Assembly (NCBI GenBank): GCA_964429915.1
Contig: CAYSDZ010000005.1
Span: 62,001-126,000, forward strand
DNA: 64,000 nt
Origin: Alteromonas_F sp964429915
GTDB taxonomy: Bacteria > Pseudomonadota > Gammaproteobacteria > Enterobacterales > Alteromonadaceae
Direction: 5' to 3'
This document shows positions 16,524-25,974 of the stretch, one piece after another. The notes under the pieces were generated by a model. That model saw only the letters and a list, made by a program, of their open reading frames with translations. It made no database searches and was not told the origin of the DNA. Made by a program: the position numbers and the translations under genes. Position 1 is the stretch's first letter. The number at the start of each line of letters is the position of its first letter.

Positions 16524-17990
16524 ATGAAGGGTATTCTACTTGTTTGTGATAACCGCTCATTCAAACAAGAACTCAGCACAATATTATCTTTTATTGGGGA
16601 AACGTTTAGTACGTGTTCTCAAGAAGAGTTTTTGGCGACGGCGTCTAACAGTGATTTATGCACTGTTTTGTTTGATAGCGTTTTATTTGATGCACTCTTA
16701 CCGACGATAATGAGCCGTCCAAGTTTGGCTTGTGTTTCTATTGGCTCCATGGAACCTAACGACGCACATCCTAAAAACGTCGTCTGTACTTTGGTGAAGC
16801 CAGTGACCTACCCGTCACTGACACAAGCCCTCCACCGCTGCCAAGAGTATGCTAAACAGCATCCCTGTAAACCCTCAAATCCCGTGCCTACCATGGCACT
16901 GTTTCGTAGTCTAGTTGGTAAAAGCCAACAAATTCGGCATGTGCGGCATCTTGTAGAGCAAGTTGCACCTACCGATGCCAGCGTAATTATTTTGGGCGAG
17001 TCGGGTACGGGTAAAGAAGTGGTTGCTCGTAACGTGCACTACCTTTCAAAGCGTAAAACGGGGCCTTTTATTCCGGTTAATTGTGGCGCCATTCCCCCTG
17101 AATTGTTAGAAAGTGAATTGTTTGGGCATGAAAAAGGCGCGTTTACTGGCGCGACTTGTGTGCGTAAAGGGCGCTTCGAGCTAGCAGAGGGGGGCACGTT
17201 ATTCTTAGACGAAATTGGCGATATGCCATTGCAAATGCAGGTGAAGCTACTACGTGTTTTGCAAGAGCGCTCTTACGAACGAGTGGGGGGCAACAAAACG
17301 ATAGCCTGCAATGTTCGAATTATTGCTGCGACTCACCGTAATTTAGAAAAAATGATAGAAGAGGAAACCTTTAGAGAAGACCTTTTTTATCGATTAAATG
17401 TCTTCCCTATATTAAGTCCCGCACTGAAAGACAGAAAAGACGACATACCTTTGTTACTTCAAGAGCTCATGAGTCGGTTGACGAAGGATGGCGCGCCAGG
17501 TTTACGTTTTACAGAACAAGCCTTGGAGTCACTCACATCACATTCTTGGCCGGGAAATGTAAGAGAATTATCTAACTTGATAGAACGTCTTACCATTTTA
17601 AATCCCGGTCAAATTATTGATGTGTCAGATTTACCAGAAAAGTACCAACATGGCGATTTCTCTCAGTATGAACCTGAATATCCAGAAGCTGTGCTTGAAC
17701 GAGATGCGTTTAATGCGATATTTGCCGAATCTGCTAAAAGAGAAGAGGAAGACGAAACTGAAACAGAATTAATCAGTGCGGATAAACTGGGCTTTAATGT
17801 GCCTAGTGAATTGCCTGATGAGGGTGTTAATTTAAAAGAATATTTGTCTGACCTAGAGACCAGTATGATATCCCAAGCACTTGAACAAACCGATTGGGTC
17901 GTTGCCCGAGCAGCTGACAAACTAGGTATGCGCAGAACCACCTTGGTTGAAAAAATGCGTAAGTACAACATTTCAAAAGAAACGGTCTAG
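16524..17990 (+). CDS. flrA: FlrA/FleQ, sigma-54-dependent master regulator of flagellar genes
   Basis: 488 residues: an N-terminal FleQ-type receiver-like domain (about 1-115), an AAA+ domain with Walker A GESGTGKE (158-165) and the sigma-54 contact loop GAFTGA (205-210), and a C-terminal Fis-type helix-turn-helix (AADKLGMRRTTLVEKM). Known role: top-level activator of class II flagellar operons, antagonised by FlhG, which is encoded at 51954. Own promoter and own 3' hairpin. Order flrA-flrB-flrC is the Vibrio/Alteromonadales arrangement. Confidence 0.95.
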   Translation: MKGILLVCDNRSFKQELSTILSFIGETFSTCSQEEFLATASNSDLCTVLFDSVLFDALLPTIMSRPSLACVSIGSMEPNDAHPKNVVCTLVKPVTYPSLTQALHRCQEYAKQHPCKPSNPVPTMALFRSLVGKSQQIRHVRHLVEQVAPTDASVIILGESGTGKEVVARNVHYLSKRKTGPFIPVNCGAIPPELLESELFGHEKGAFTGATCVRKGRFELAEGGTLFLDEIGDMPLQMQVKLLRVLQERSYERVGGNKTIACNVRIIAATHRNLEKMIEEETFREDLFYRLNVFPILSPALKDRKDDIPLLLQELMSRLTKDGAPGLRFTEQALESLTSHSWPGNVRELSNLIERLTILNPGQIIDVSDLPEKYQHGDFSQYEPEYPEAVLERDAFNAIFAESAKREEEDETETELISADKLGFNVPSELPDEGVNLKEYLSDLETSMISQALEQTDWVVARAADKLGMRRTTLVEKMRKYNISKETV

Positions 17991-18006
17991 CGCCAAGAAA
18001 TTGGCG
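17991..18006 (+). terminator. Small hairpin after flrA
   Basis: CGCCAA, GAAA, TTGGCG directly after the flrA stop. There is no T-tract, so it may be an mRNA end stabiliser or a weak terminator. Confidence 0.35.
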
Positions 18007-18023
18007 AAATAAACGCTAAAAAC

Positions 18024-18039
18024 TGGCACACCTTCTGCA
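18024..18039 (+). promoter_or_regulatory. Sigma-54 promoter of flrBC
   Basis: TGGCACACCTTCTGCA fits TGGC-N7-TTGCA with one change in the -12 box; the invariant GG and GC are 10 bases apart. It is 34 bases before the flrB GTG. FlrA-dependent control of flrBC, as in Vibrio, is the expected mode. Confidence 0.75.
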
Positions 18040-18072
18040 AATCCTTACAAAAGCTGTTTGTGAGGAAGTATT

Positions 18073-19092
18073 GTGGCATTACCCGAAACCTTAAAAGCGA
18101 ATCGTCTTGAAAATTTATTAAACATATTGCCTGCCGGTGTAGTAGTGATAAACGGTAATGGGATTGTTATTCAATCTAATCCTCAGGCAAAAGTGTTGCT
18201 AGGTGAACCCTTAGACGGTCAATCATGGCGTAAAGTTATTGCTCGAGCGTTTAAACCAAGAGCCGATGATGGTCATGAAGTATCGTTGACTAATGGAAAA
18301 CGAGTCAAGTTGGCGATTTCGCCGTTAGAAGGTGAGCCAGGTCAATTAATCCTGTTAACTGACTTAACTGAAACCAGACAATTACAATCGCGCATTAGCC
18401 ACATGCAACGCTTATCGTCGCTTGGCAATATGGTGGCGTCCTTGGCCCATCAAATTCGAACACCACTGTCTGCAGCCATGCTCTATGCAGCGAACTTAGT
18501 TCAGCCAAAAATTGACGACACTACTCGGATTAAATTTAGCCAACGAGTGAATGATCGTCTCAAGGAGCTAGAAAGCCAAGTCAATGACATGCTTTTATTT
18601 GCCAAAAGCGGTGAAAACCAAGTGCTTTCTTCGATTTCTGTATCAGAGTGGATGGATTCTGTTTTACCCACTGCACATATCCTAGCGAACAAACACCAAG
18701 TGAAATTAGATGTGCAAGCCGCTATTTCTCCCGCTTATATATCGGGAAACTTAACTGCCTTACAAGGTGCTTTGCTGAACTTAATCGATAATGCTATTCA
18801 AGCAAGTCAAGCGAACGACACAGTATGGGTGCGCGCGTCGTGGCAACAACAAAGTATTCAAATAGAGGTTATCGACCAAGGTGCCGGTATTCCGTTTCCA
18901 GATATGAAGCAAATATTCTCACCTTTCTTTACCACTAAAACCAATGGCACCGGACTCGGCTTGGCGGTGGTCAAATCGGTCATGCAGTCGCACGGCGGAG
19001 ATGTGAAACTCAAGCACGATACTCGTAAAGGCGCGCATTTTACGCTCACATTACCCGCTCAGTCTGGCTTATCTAAAGCATCAGGAGAATAA
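18073..19092 (+). CDS. flrB: FlrB, flagellar sensor histidine kinase
   Basis: 339 residues starting at GTG after GAGGAAG. A PAS domain (about 10-100), a HisKA domain with the phospho-acceptor H126 in ASLAHQIRTP, and a HATPase domain with NLIDNAIQAS and GTGLGLAVV. There is no membrane segment, so it is a cytoplasmic kinase like FlrB/FleS. It phosphorylates FlrC, encoded two bases downstream. Confidence 0.93.
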   Translation: MALPETLKANRLENLLNILPAGVVVINGNGIVIQSNPQAKVLLGEPLDGQSWRKVIARAFKPRADDGHEVSLTNGKRVKLAISPLEGEPGQLILLTDLTETRQLQSRISHMQRLSSLGNMVASLAHQIRTPLSAAMLYAANLVQPKIDDTTRIKFSQRVNDRLKELESQVNDMLLFAKSGENQVLSSISVSEWMDSVLPTAHILANKHQVKLDVQAAISPAYISGNLTALQGALLNLIDNAIQASQANDTVWVRASWQQQSIQIEVIDQGAGIPFPDMKQIFSPFFTTKTNGTGLGLAVVKSVMQSHGGDVKLKHDTRKGAHFTLTLPAQSGLSKASGE

Positions 19093-19094
19093 TA

Positions 19095-20438
19095 ATGACA
19101 ACTCGAATTCTTATTGTTGAAGACGACGCAGGTTTACGTGAAGCTTTGTCAGACACCTTAGCACTAGCAAAGTATCAAACCTGTGTTGCGAGTAGCGGTG
19201 AGCAAGCATTAGTCGAATTGAATAAGCAATCGTTTGACATGGTGATCAGCGATATTCAAATGGGAGGCATGGACGGCTTGTCACTCCTTACATCAATCAA
19301 AGCCAAATATCCTCAGGTGCCAGTTATTCTGATGACAGCCTATGCAAAAATCGATGACGCGGTTAAAGCAATGCGCGAAGGCGCGACAGACTATTTATCA
19401 AAGCCATTTGCTCCACAAGTCTTAATCAATCTGGTTGAACGTTATGCGCCCTCTAAACCTATTGTGGGAGGCGAGCCTGTGGTGGAAGATGACAGCAGTA
19501 TTCGTTTGCTGAGCTTAGCCAGAAAGGTCGCAAAAACGGATGCAACGGTGATGGTGCTCGGCCCTAGCGGCTCGGGTAAAGAAGTGATTTCTCGGTACGT
19601 GCACGATACGTCGCCACGAGCAAATGAGCCTTTTGTAGCAATTAATTGTGCGGCTATTCCTGAAAACATGCTAGAAGCCACTCTGTTTGGATACGAAAAA
19701 GGCGCGTTTACTGGGGCGGTGCAAGCGTGCCCAGGAAAGTTTGAACAAGCTCAAAATGGCACCTTGTTACTTGATGAAATCACTGAAATGGATTTGGCAC
19801 TACAGGCTAAGTTGCTTAGAGTGTTACAAGAACGGGAAGTAGAGCGCTTAGGTTCGCGCAAAACGGTGGCGTTAAATGTTCGCGTAATTGCAACCAGTAA
19901 TCGCGACGTAAAACAGGCGGTGAGCGAAGGCGTGTTTCGTGAAGATTTATATTATCGACTTAACGTGTTTCCTCTAGTTTGGTTACCCTTGAATAAAAGG
20001 CCGGGTGACATACTGCCACTTGCTGAACATTTAGTTCAGCGATATAGCACAGAGCAGGGAATAGGCAGCTGCAAGTTGACTGCATCAGCGAGAAATAAAC
20101 TTGTTCAACACGCGTGGCCGGGGAACGTACGAGAATTAGACAATGTGATCCAACGCGCACTGATTTTGTGTGAGCATGGAGAAATTGATTCTTCAGATTT
20201 ACTCATTGAAATGGATACGGTTTGGGATCAAACCAGCGAATGTGACATGTCTGAACAAGAGGCCGACAGTAAGCTTGGTTCAGAGTTACGACAACAAGAG
20301 CATCAAATTATTTTAGATACCTTGGCCTTATGCAATGGAAAGCGAAAAGACGTGGCTGAAAAGCTAGGTATTAGTCCGAGAACACTGAGATACAAGCTCG
20401 CGAAAATGCGAGAGTCTGGTTTGGACGTGCCAGCTTAA
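19095..20438 (+). CDS. flrC: FlrC, sigma-54-dependent flagellar response regulator
   Basis: 447 residues: a receiver domain with D53 in ISDIQM, an AAA+ domain with GPSGSGKE and GAFTGA, and a C-terminal Fis HTH (KDVAEKLGISPRTLRYKL). Known role: activation of class III genes (basal body, hook, some flagellins) once phosphorylated by FlrB. Two bases separate it from flrB, so they are one transcript. Confidence 0.94.
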   Translation: MTTRILIVEDDAGLREALSDTLALAKYQTCVASSGEQALVELNKQSFDMVISDIQMGGMDGLSLLTSIKAKYPQVPVILMTAYAKIDDAVKAMREGATDYLSKPFAPQVLINLVERYAPSKPIVGGEPVVEDDSSIRLLSLARKVAKTDATVMVLGPSGSGKEVISRYVHDTSPRANEPFVAINCAAIPENMLEATLFGYEKGAFTGAVQACPGKFEQAQNGTLLLDEITEMDLALQAKLLRVLQEREVERLGSRKTVALNVRVIATSNRDVKQAVSEGVFREDLYYRLNVFPLVWLPLNKRPGDILPLAEHLVQRYSTEQGIGSCKLTASARNKLVQHAWPGNVRELDNVIQRALILCEHGEIDSSDLLIEMDTVWDQTSECDMSEQEADSKLGSELRQQEHQIILDTLALCNGKRKDVAEKLGISPRTLRYKLAKMRESGLDVPA

Positions 20439-20492
20439 TCTACCGCTTTTTCGCTCCCCCTCTCTAGCTAAAAATCACAGTAAAATCACTTA

Positions 20493-20520
20493 TGCAAAGA
20501 GCTTTGGCAAGCTCTTTGCA
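20493..20520. repeat. Perfect 12-bp inverted repeat covering the fliE sigma-54 promoter
   Basis: TGCAAAGAGCTT, spacer TGGC, AAGCTCTTTGCA. The arms are fully complementary, and the spacer is the -24 box of the sigma-54 promoter. No T-tract follows. Confidence 0.85.
20505..20520 (+). promoter_or_regulatory. Sigma-54 promoter of the fliE operon
   Basis: TGGCAAGCTCTTTGCA matches TGGC-N7-TTGCA exactly. It lies 114 bases before the fliE start, suitable for FlrC activation. Confidence 0.85.
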
Positions 20521-20634
20521 ACATCTCAAGTAAGCAATAAAAACAAAGCACTATCGCCAAATAATTGACTGCAATTTTCAACTGAAAGCTCAGTAAAAAG
20601 GCAGATAGACTTATCACCGACAAAGAGAATGATC

Positions 20635-20967
20635 ATGGATATAAAAGGCAATAATTTATATCAAGAAATGCAAGCCATGATGGGTCAGATACAGTCTGAC
20701 GCGACCAACACTATTCCAACCGTTACACCTGAAAACCCCTCGCAAGAAAACTTTGCTGAGATGCTTGGCAGCGCCATTGATAATGTCAATTCCATGGGGC
20801 TTGAATCAAAAAGCATGCAGCATGCGTTTGAGTTAGGCGAGCCCAACTTGAGTTTGGCTGATGTAATGGTAGCGAAAGAAAAAGCAGGTATTGCGTTCGA
20901 AGCGACAGTCCAAGTACGAAATAAAGTGCTTGAAGCGTATCGTCAAATTATGAACATGACTATCTAG
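20635..20967 (+). CDS. fliE: FliE, flagellar MS ring-rod adapter
   Basis: 110 residues from the second of two ATGs; AAGAGA is 6 bases before it, while the first ATG (20629) would have no spacing. The C-terminal half holds the FliE signature: MQHAFELGEPNLSLADVMV and AFEATVQVRNKVLEAYRQIMNM. First gene of the large basal-body operon; the protein joins FliF to the proximal rod. Confidence 0.95.
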   Translation: MDIKGNNLYQEMQAMMGQIQSDATNTIPTVTPENPSQENFAEMLGSAIDNVNSMGLESKSMQHAFELGEPNLSLADVMVAKEKAGIAFEATVQVRNKVLEAYRQIMNMTI

Positions 20968-20978
20968 GGGACTAAACG

Positions 20979-22676
20979 GTGGCAGACGCAAACACGCAGT
21001 TAGCCCTCGCAGACGGTGGGCAGTTAGAAGACAACGAACCCGAACAAAAATCAGGGTTTTTAGATGCCTTAAGCAGTGCCGATATGATGCGGCAAATGAC
21101 CCTAGTGGTGGTGTTGGTTATATGTATTGCTATTGCGGTTTTTATTTTTATATGGGCACAGGAGCCTGACTACCGTCCGTTGGCAAAAATGCCTACCGAA
21201 GAATTAATCGAGACCTTGGATTATTTAGATGCTAACGCCATTGATTATAAGCTAGAAGGCAATACCGTATTAGTACGTGGCGATCAATTTCAGACGATCC
21301 GTTTAGGCATGGCCCGTCAGGGAGTGACCCAAAACCCCGATTCCGGCTCAGACATCATCATGCAAGACATGGGATTTGGCGTCAGCCAGCGTTTGGAAGG
21401 CGAACGATTAAAGCACGCCAGAGAACAACAGATTGCGCGCACGATTGAAGAAATAAACAGTATTCATCGAGCAAAAGTATTAATTGCTATGCCAAAAGAA
21501 AATGTGTTTGCTCGTCGCGAAAAGCCAGCAAGCGCAACTGTGGTACTGACCGCGAAGCGCGGTCAGATTATCGCTGGTGAAGAAGTGGATGCAGTGGTAG
21601 ACATTGTTGCGTCTGCGGTGCAAGGAATGGAACCCTCAAAAGTAACCGTGACAGACAGCAATGGGCGCTTACTCAACTCCGGCTCTCAAGATTCGATTAG
21701 TGCACGAGCGAGAAAAGAATACGAGCTAGAGCGTAAGCGAGAACAAGAATATTTAGAAAAAATAGACTCTATTCTTATTCCTGTTTTGGGCTTGGGTAAT
21801 TATACCGCACAAGCTGATGTGAGTATGGATTTCACCGCAGTAGAACAAACGCAACGCCGCTATAATCCCGATTTGCCTGCTGTTCGCAGCGAAATGATAA
21901 TAGAAGAAAACAGCACAGGCGCTGTAAATGGAGGGATCCCCGGTGCATTGACCAATCAACCACCTCTCGATTCCAATATTCCCCAAGAAGCAACAGGAGC
22001 AGGGAATGGGCCAGTGCCTGTACCTGGGCGAAACAGCAAAGAGCAAACTCGAAATTACGAGTTAGACACCACAATAAGCCATACTAAACAGCAATCGGGT
22101 GTTATGACGCGTTTGAGTGTATCGGTTGCCGTAGACCACAAAAATGTGACTGCTGAAGATGGCAGTGTGTCGAGTCAGCCTCATTCACAAGAAGAAATTA
22201 TGAACATTCGTCGCTTGCTACAAGGGGGCATTGGCTTTGATGTAACGCGTGGCGATTCTTTAGAAGTGGTGAGTATTCCGTTTAGCCGAATAGACAGCGG
22301 CGAAGATATAAACCTACCGATTTGGCAGCAAGACTGGTTTTTACCAGTGGTCCGTTACGTGATGAGCGGGCTGGTCATTATAGTGCTAGTATTTGCAGTA
22401 GTGTTACCTTTGGTGCGTAAACTACTTAATCCTGATGAAATGAACGATGGTGAAGATTTCGACGCTGATGAAAATCTAGACCTTGGCGATGAAACTATCA
22501 GTATGCTTTCTCAAGAGTTTGATGAAGGCCAAGTAGGCTTCGCAGCAGATGGCTCGCTGATGCTACCAGACTTACACAAAGACGAAGACGTATTGAAAGC
22601 GGTGCGTGCATTGGTTGCAAACGAGCCTGAATTGTCAGCACAAGTGGTCAAAGGCTGGCTGCTTCAGGATGAATAA
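20979..22676 (+). CDS. fliF: FliF, flagellar MS-ring protein
   Basis: 565 residues from GTG after AGGGGAC. Two membrane segments, about residues 36-58 (VVLVICIAIAVFIFIW) and 455-477 (VMSGLVIIVLVFAVVLPL), flank the ring-building periplasmic domains (GMARQGVTQNP, PKENVFARREKPASATV). The cytoplasmic tail binds FliG. Length is typical. Confidence 0.96.
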   Translation: MADANTQLALADGGQLEDNEPEQKSGFLDALSSADMMRQMTLVVVLVICIAIAVFIFIWAQEPDYRPLAKMPTEELIETLDYLDANAIDYKLEGNTVLVRGDQFQTIRLGMARQGVTQNPDSGSDIIMQDMGFGVSQRLEGERLKHAREQQIARTIEEINSIHRAKVLIAMPKENVFARREKPASATVVLTAKRGQIIAGEEVDAVVDIVASAVQGMEPSKVTVTDSNGRLLNSGSQDSISARARKEYELERKREQEYLEKIDSILIPVLGLGNYTAQADVSMDFTAVEQTQRRYNPDLPAVRSEMIIEENSTGAVNGGIPGALTNQPPLDSNIPQEATGAGNGPVPVPGRNSKEQTRNYELDTTISHTKQQSGVMTRLSVSVAVDHKNVTAEDGSVSSQPHSQEEIMNIRRLLQGGIGFDVTRGDSLEVVSIPFSRIDSGEDINLPIWQQDWFLPVVRYVMSGLVIIVLVFAVVLPLVRKLLNPDEMNDGEDFDADENLDLGDETISMLSQEFDEGQVGFAADGSLMLPDLHKDEDVLKAVRALVANEPELSAQVVKGWLLQDE

Positions 22677-22688
22677 AGAGGAATAACC

Positions 22689-23738
22689 ATGGCCGAAGAA
22701 CTCGCTCAAACTGATGCAGTGCAGGAACCCTCCTACGACGTAGGTAAATTAGAAGGGGTAGAAAAAGCCGCAATATTACTGTTGAGTTTATCAGAAGAAG
22801 ACGCAGCGCAAATTTTAAAGCACCTTGAGCCCAAGCAAGTACAAAAATTGGGTTCTGAAATGGCAAAAATCGATGACATGACGCAGTCAAAAATAACGGC
22901 TGTGCATAAGCATTTCATCGAAGAAATCCAAAACTACAGTACCATTGGTTTCCAAAGCACCGACTTTGTAAAACGCGCTTTAACCGCCGCATTAGGCGAA
23001 GACAAAGCCGCCAATTTAATCGACCAAATATTAATGGGGTCGGGAGCCAAGGGTTTGGATTCGTTGAAGTGGATGGATTCCAAGCAAGTTGCCAGTATTA
23101 TTCGCAACGAACACCCGCAAATTCAAACCATTGTTTTGTCGTATTTAGAACCTGAGCAATCCGCAGAGATTTTGTCGCAGTTCCCAGAAAAAGTACGCTT
23201 AGATTTACTGATGCGTGTGGCTAATTTAGAAGAAGTTCAACCGGCTGCATTGCAAGAATTGAATGAGATTATGGAAAAACAATTTGCAGGTCAAGCAGGC
23301 ACGCAAGCAGCGAAAATGGGCGGCTTGAAATCAGCAGCTAACATTATGAACTACTTGGATACGAATATCGAAGGTCAGCTAATGGATGCTATTCGTGAAC
23401 AAGACGAGGAAATGAGTCAACAAATTCAAGATCTCATGTTTGTCTTTGACAATTTAGTTGATGTTGACGACAGAGGCATTCAAGCCATACTCCGAGAAGT
23501 ACAACAAGAAGCTCTGCTTAAAGCCATTAAAGGCGCAGATGACGAACTTAAACAAAAAATCACTAAGAATATGTCTAAACGTGCGGCTGAAATGTTGCTT
23601 GACGACTTAGAAGCCATGGGCCCAACCAAGGTAAGTGAAGTTGAAACCGCACAAAAAGAAATTCTTTCAGTTGCGCGACGCTTGGCAGATTCAGGTGAAA
23701 TCGCCTTAGGCGGTGGTGGTGGTGATGAGTTCTTATAA
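22689..23738 (+). CDS. fliG: FliG, flagellar motor switch protein
   Basis: 349 residues. The N-terminal domain begins KAAILLLSLSEEDAAQILKHL; the middle domain has the EHPQ motif in RNEHPQIQTI; the C-terminal charged torque helix includes DDRGIQAILREV. Known role: couples stator force to the C ring and sets direction with FliM. Its last 14 bases overlap fliH. Confidence 0.96.
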   Translation: MAEELAQTDAVQEPSYDVGKLEGVEKAAILLLSLSEEDAAQILKHLEPKQVQKLGSEMAKIDDMTQSKITAVHKHFIEEIQNYSTIGFQSTDFVKRALTAALGEDKAANLIDQILMGSGAKGLDSLKWMDSKQVASIIRNEHPQIQTIVLSYLEPEQSAEILSQFPEKVRLDLLMRVANLEEVQPAALQELNEIMEKQFAGQAGTQAAKMGGLKSAANIMNYLDTNIEGQLMDAIREQDEEMSQQIQDLMFVFDNLVDVDDRGIQAILREVQQEALLKAIKGADDELKQKITKNMSKRAAEMLLDDLEAMGPTKVSEVETAQKEILSVARRLADSGEIALGGGGGDEFL

Positions 23739-24501
23739 GCTTGAAAATGATGAGGCAAAAGCATGGGACTTACCCAATTTAAGTGATGCTGAGCAGCTAG
23801 AACAAGAGTTTGAAAATGCTTTCAATATCAAACCCAAGTGGAAATTTGAACCACCAGATGACAAGCCTGAGGAAATATTACCACCCACAGCCGAAGAGAT
23901 TGAGCAGATACGTAAAGCCGCCTACGATGAAGGGTTTGAAGAAGGCAAGCAGCAGGGAAGTGAACAAGGCTTTGCCGAAGGCATAGAAAAAGGTCTGGCC
24001 GAAGGCACTGAAAAGGGCTTGTCTGAGGGAAAAGCAGAAGGCCTTGAACAAGGCATGCAAGAAGCACAAGGCATTATTGATTCATTAGAACAAGTCGTTC
24101 AGCAACTGCATGTTCCGCTCGACCAAGTCAATGAGCAGGTTAAACAGCAGGTGTCTCAATTAGCAGCAACCTTAGCCAAAGCGGTGATCCACACCGAAGT
24201 GAAAACCAATCCTCAGGTTATTGCAACCGCATTGGAAAAAGGCTTGGAAGCGTTACCGTTGAATGAAGTTAATATTCAAATTCAGCTTAATCCAGACGAT
24301 TTTTTAGCCATTGAAACCGTTATTCCAAAAGAAAAACGCGAAGAACGCGGCTGGGTATTTGTTGAAAAGCCCAGTCTTGGTCAGGGCGGATGCGAAGTGA
24401 TATCAAAAAACAACGCAGTCGACGTGAGTATTGAGCGACGGACGCGAGATGTTATAGATGCGTTTTTATTGTCTCATGGCTTAACTGATGACAACGCTTG
24501 A
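23725..24501 (+). CDS. fliH: FliH, export ATPase regulator
   Basis: 258 residues from ATG 23725, inside the end of fliG; the GTG triplets just upstream are FliG glycine codons. The central region has the EG-rich GxxxG heptads (EGIEKGLAEGTEKG) characteristic of FliH, followed by the stalk and a FliI-binding C-terminus. It inhibits and localises FliI at the export gate. It overlaps fliI by 14 bases. Confidence 0.92.
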   Translation: MSSYKLENDEAKAWDLPNLSDAEQLEQEFENAFNIKPKWKFEPPDDKPEEILPPTAEEIEQIRKAAYDEGFEEGKQQGSEQGFAEGIEKGLAEGTEKGLSEGKAEGLEQGMQEAQGIIDSLEQVVQQLHVPLDQVNEQVKQQVSQLAATLAKAVIHTEVKTNPQVIATALEKGLEALPLNEVNIQIQLNPDDFLAIETVIPKEKREERGWVFVEKPSLGQGGCEVISKNNAVDVSIERRTRDVIDAFLLSHGLTDDNA

Positions 24502-25813
24502 ACAGCATTTCGCTGATCTTTCCCAACGAGTCGCGCCCGCGCCCATTGTTGCAGCTGGCAAATTAGTACGCGGTATTGGCTTAACCTTGGAAGCTGTTGG
24601 GTGTCAATTACCCGTTGGCAGTCATTGTTCTGTGTCAACGATAGACGGTGAAATAGAAGCAGAGGTGGTGGGTTTCGATAACGACATCACCTATTTAATG
24701 CCGACCGAAGCCGTACGCGGAATTATTCCCGGCTCTCGTGTTATGCCCCTCACTCGAGATAATGGCTTACCTGTTGGTAACGCACTGCTCGGTAGAGTCA
24801 TAGATGGAAATGTACAGCCTCTCGATGGCTTAGGCCCGATTGATACGTCTACCGTAGTGCCGTTTAGTCGCCCGCCCATGAACCCTTTGAACCGTCGCCC
24901 TATTAATACGCCTATCGACGTAGGTGTGCGCGCCATTAACAGCGCTATTACTGTGGGGCAAGGTCAACGCATGGGCTTGTTTGCTGGAAGTGGTGTGGGC
25001 AAAAGTGTGCTGTTAGGCATGATGACCCGAGGCTGTAAGGCCGATGTTGTGGTGGTTGGTTTGGTGGGCGAGCGAGGCCGAGAAGTTAAAGAGTTTATTC
25101 AAGATATTTTAAGTGAAGAAGAGCGTCAAAAATCAGTGATTGTGGCCGCGCCTGCCGACACCTCGCCGCTTATGCGTTTGAAAAGTTGTGAAACGGCGGT
25201 CAGCATTGCTGAATATTTTCGCGATCAAGGTCTCAATGTATTACTTTTGATCGATTCCTTAACTCGCTATGCCATGGCTCAACGAGAAATTGCTTTAGCG
25301 GTGGGTGAACCCCCAGCAACTAAGGGCTACCCACCGTCTGTATTCGCCAGATTACCGGCACTGGTTGAAAGAGCGGGTAATGGCGGCAAAGGGCAGGGGT
25401 CCATCACCGGGTTTTATACGGTGCTAACCGAAGGCGATGATCTTCAAGATCCTATTGCTGATGCCGCTCGCGCAATTTTAGATGGTCACATTGTACTATC
25501 GCGAGCATTGGCTGATGCGGGACATTATCCTGCTATCGACATTGAACGTTCAATTAGCCGTGTTATGCCTCAAGTCACTAGCGAAGAGCATGCTCAAGCA
25601 GCAAGACGCCTAAAACAGGTTTACGCACTGTATCAGCAGAATAAAGATCTGATTAGCATTGGCGCTTACGCAAAAGGCAGTGACAAACGAATTGATTTGG
25701 CGATACGCGCTGAGCCTGCGATCAACGCCTTTTTGCAGCAGTCTATGAAATCGGTGTTGACCTTTGAAGAAAGCCTAAATGCGATGATGACCTTAGCAAA
25801 AGGTTTGGGATAA
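24488..25813 (+). CDS. fliI: FliI, flagellar type III export ATPase
   Basis: 441 residues of the F1-beta-like ATPase family with Walker A FAGSGVGKSVLL, Walker B LLLIDSLTRYAM and the GYPPSVFARLP loop. Complete up to its TAA at 25813, just before the assembly gap. Forms the export ATPase ring with FliH and FliJ. Confidence 0.96.
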   Translation: MTTLEQHFADLSQRVAPAPIVAAGKLVRGIGLTLEAVGCQLPVGSHCSVSTIDGEIEAEVVGFDNDITYLMPTEAVRGIIPGSRVMPLTRDNGLPVGNALLGRVIDGNVQPLDGLGPIDTSTVVPFSRPPMNPLNRRPINTPIDVGVRAINSAITVGQGQRMGLFAGSGVGKSVLLGMMTRGCKADVVVVGLVGERGREVKEFIQDILSEEERQKSVIVAAPADTSPLMRLKSCETAVSIAEYFRDQGLNVLLLIDSLTRYAMAQREIALAVGEPPATKGYPPSVFARLPALVERAGNGGKGQGSITGFYTVLTEGDDLQDPIADAARAILDGHIVLSRALADAGHYPAIDIERSISRVMPQVTSEEHAQAARRLKQVYALYQQNKDLISIGAYAKGSDKRIDLAIRAEPAINAFLQQSMKSVLTFEESLNAMMTLAKGLG

Positions 25814-25862
25814 AAAGCAATGGCGAATGCACAACTTGAAACAGTACTCAGAGTGGAGACAG
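25808..25862 (+). repeat. 55-base contig-end duplicate, left copy (end of fliI and start of fliJ)
   Basis: These 55 bases are identical to 25963-26017 and abut the N-run on the left. They include the fliI stop and the first codons of fliJ. This is an unmerged assembly overlap, not a biological repeat. Confidence 0.9.
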
Positions 25863-25962
25863 NNNNNNNNNNNNNNNNNNNNNNNNNNNNNNNNNNNNNN
25901 NNNNNNNNNNNNNNNNNNNNNNNNNNNNNNNNNNNNNNNNNNNNNNNNNNNNNNNNNNNNNN
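25863..25962. other. Assembly gap (100 Ns)
   Basis: Exactly 100 Ns between two identical 55-base ends. The likely true sequence joins 25862 directly to 26018, with no missing DNA. Confidence 0.97.
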
Positions 25963-25974
25963 GGATAAAAAGCA

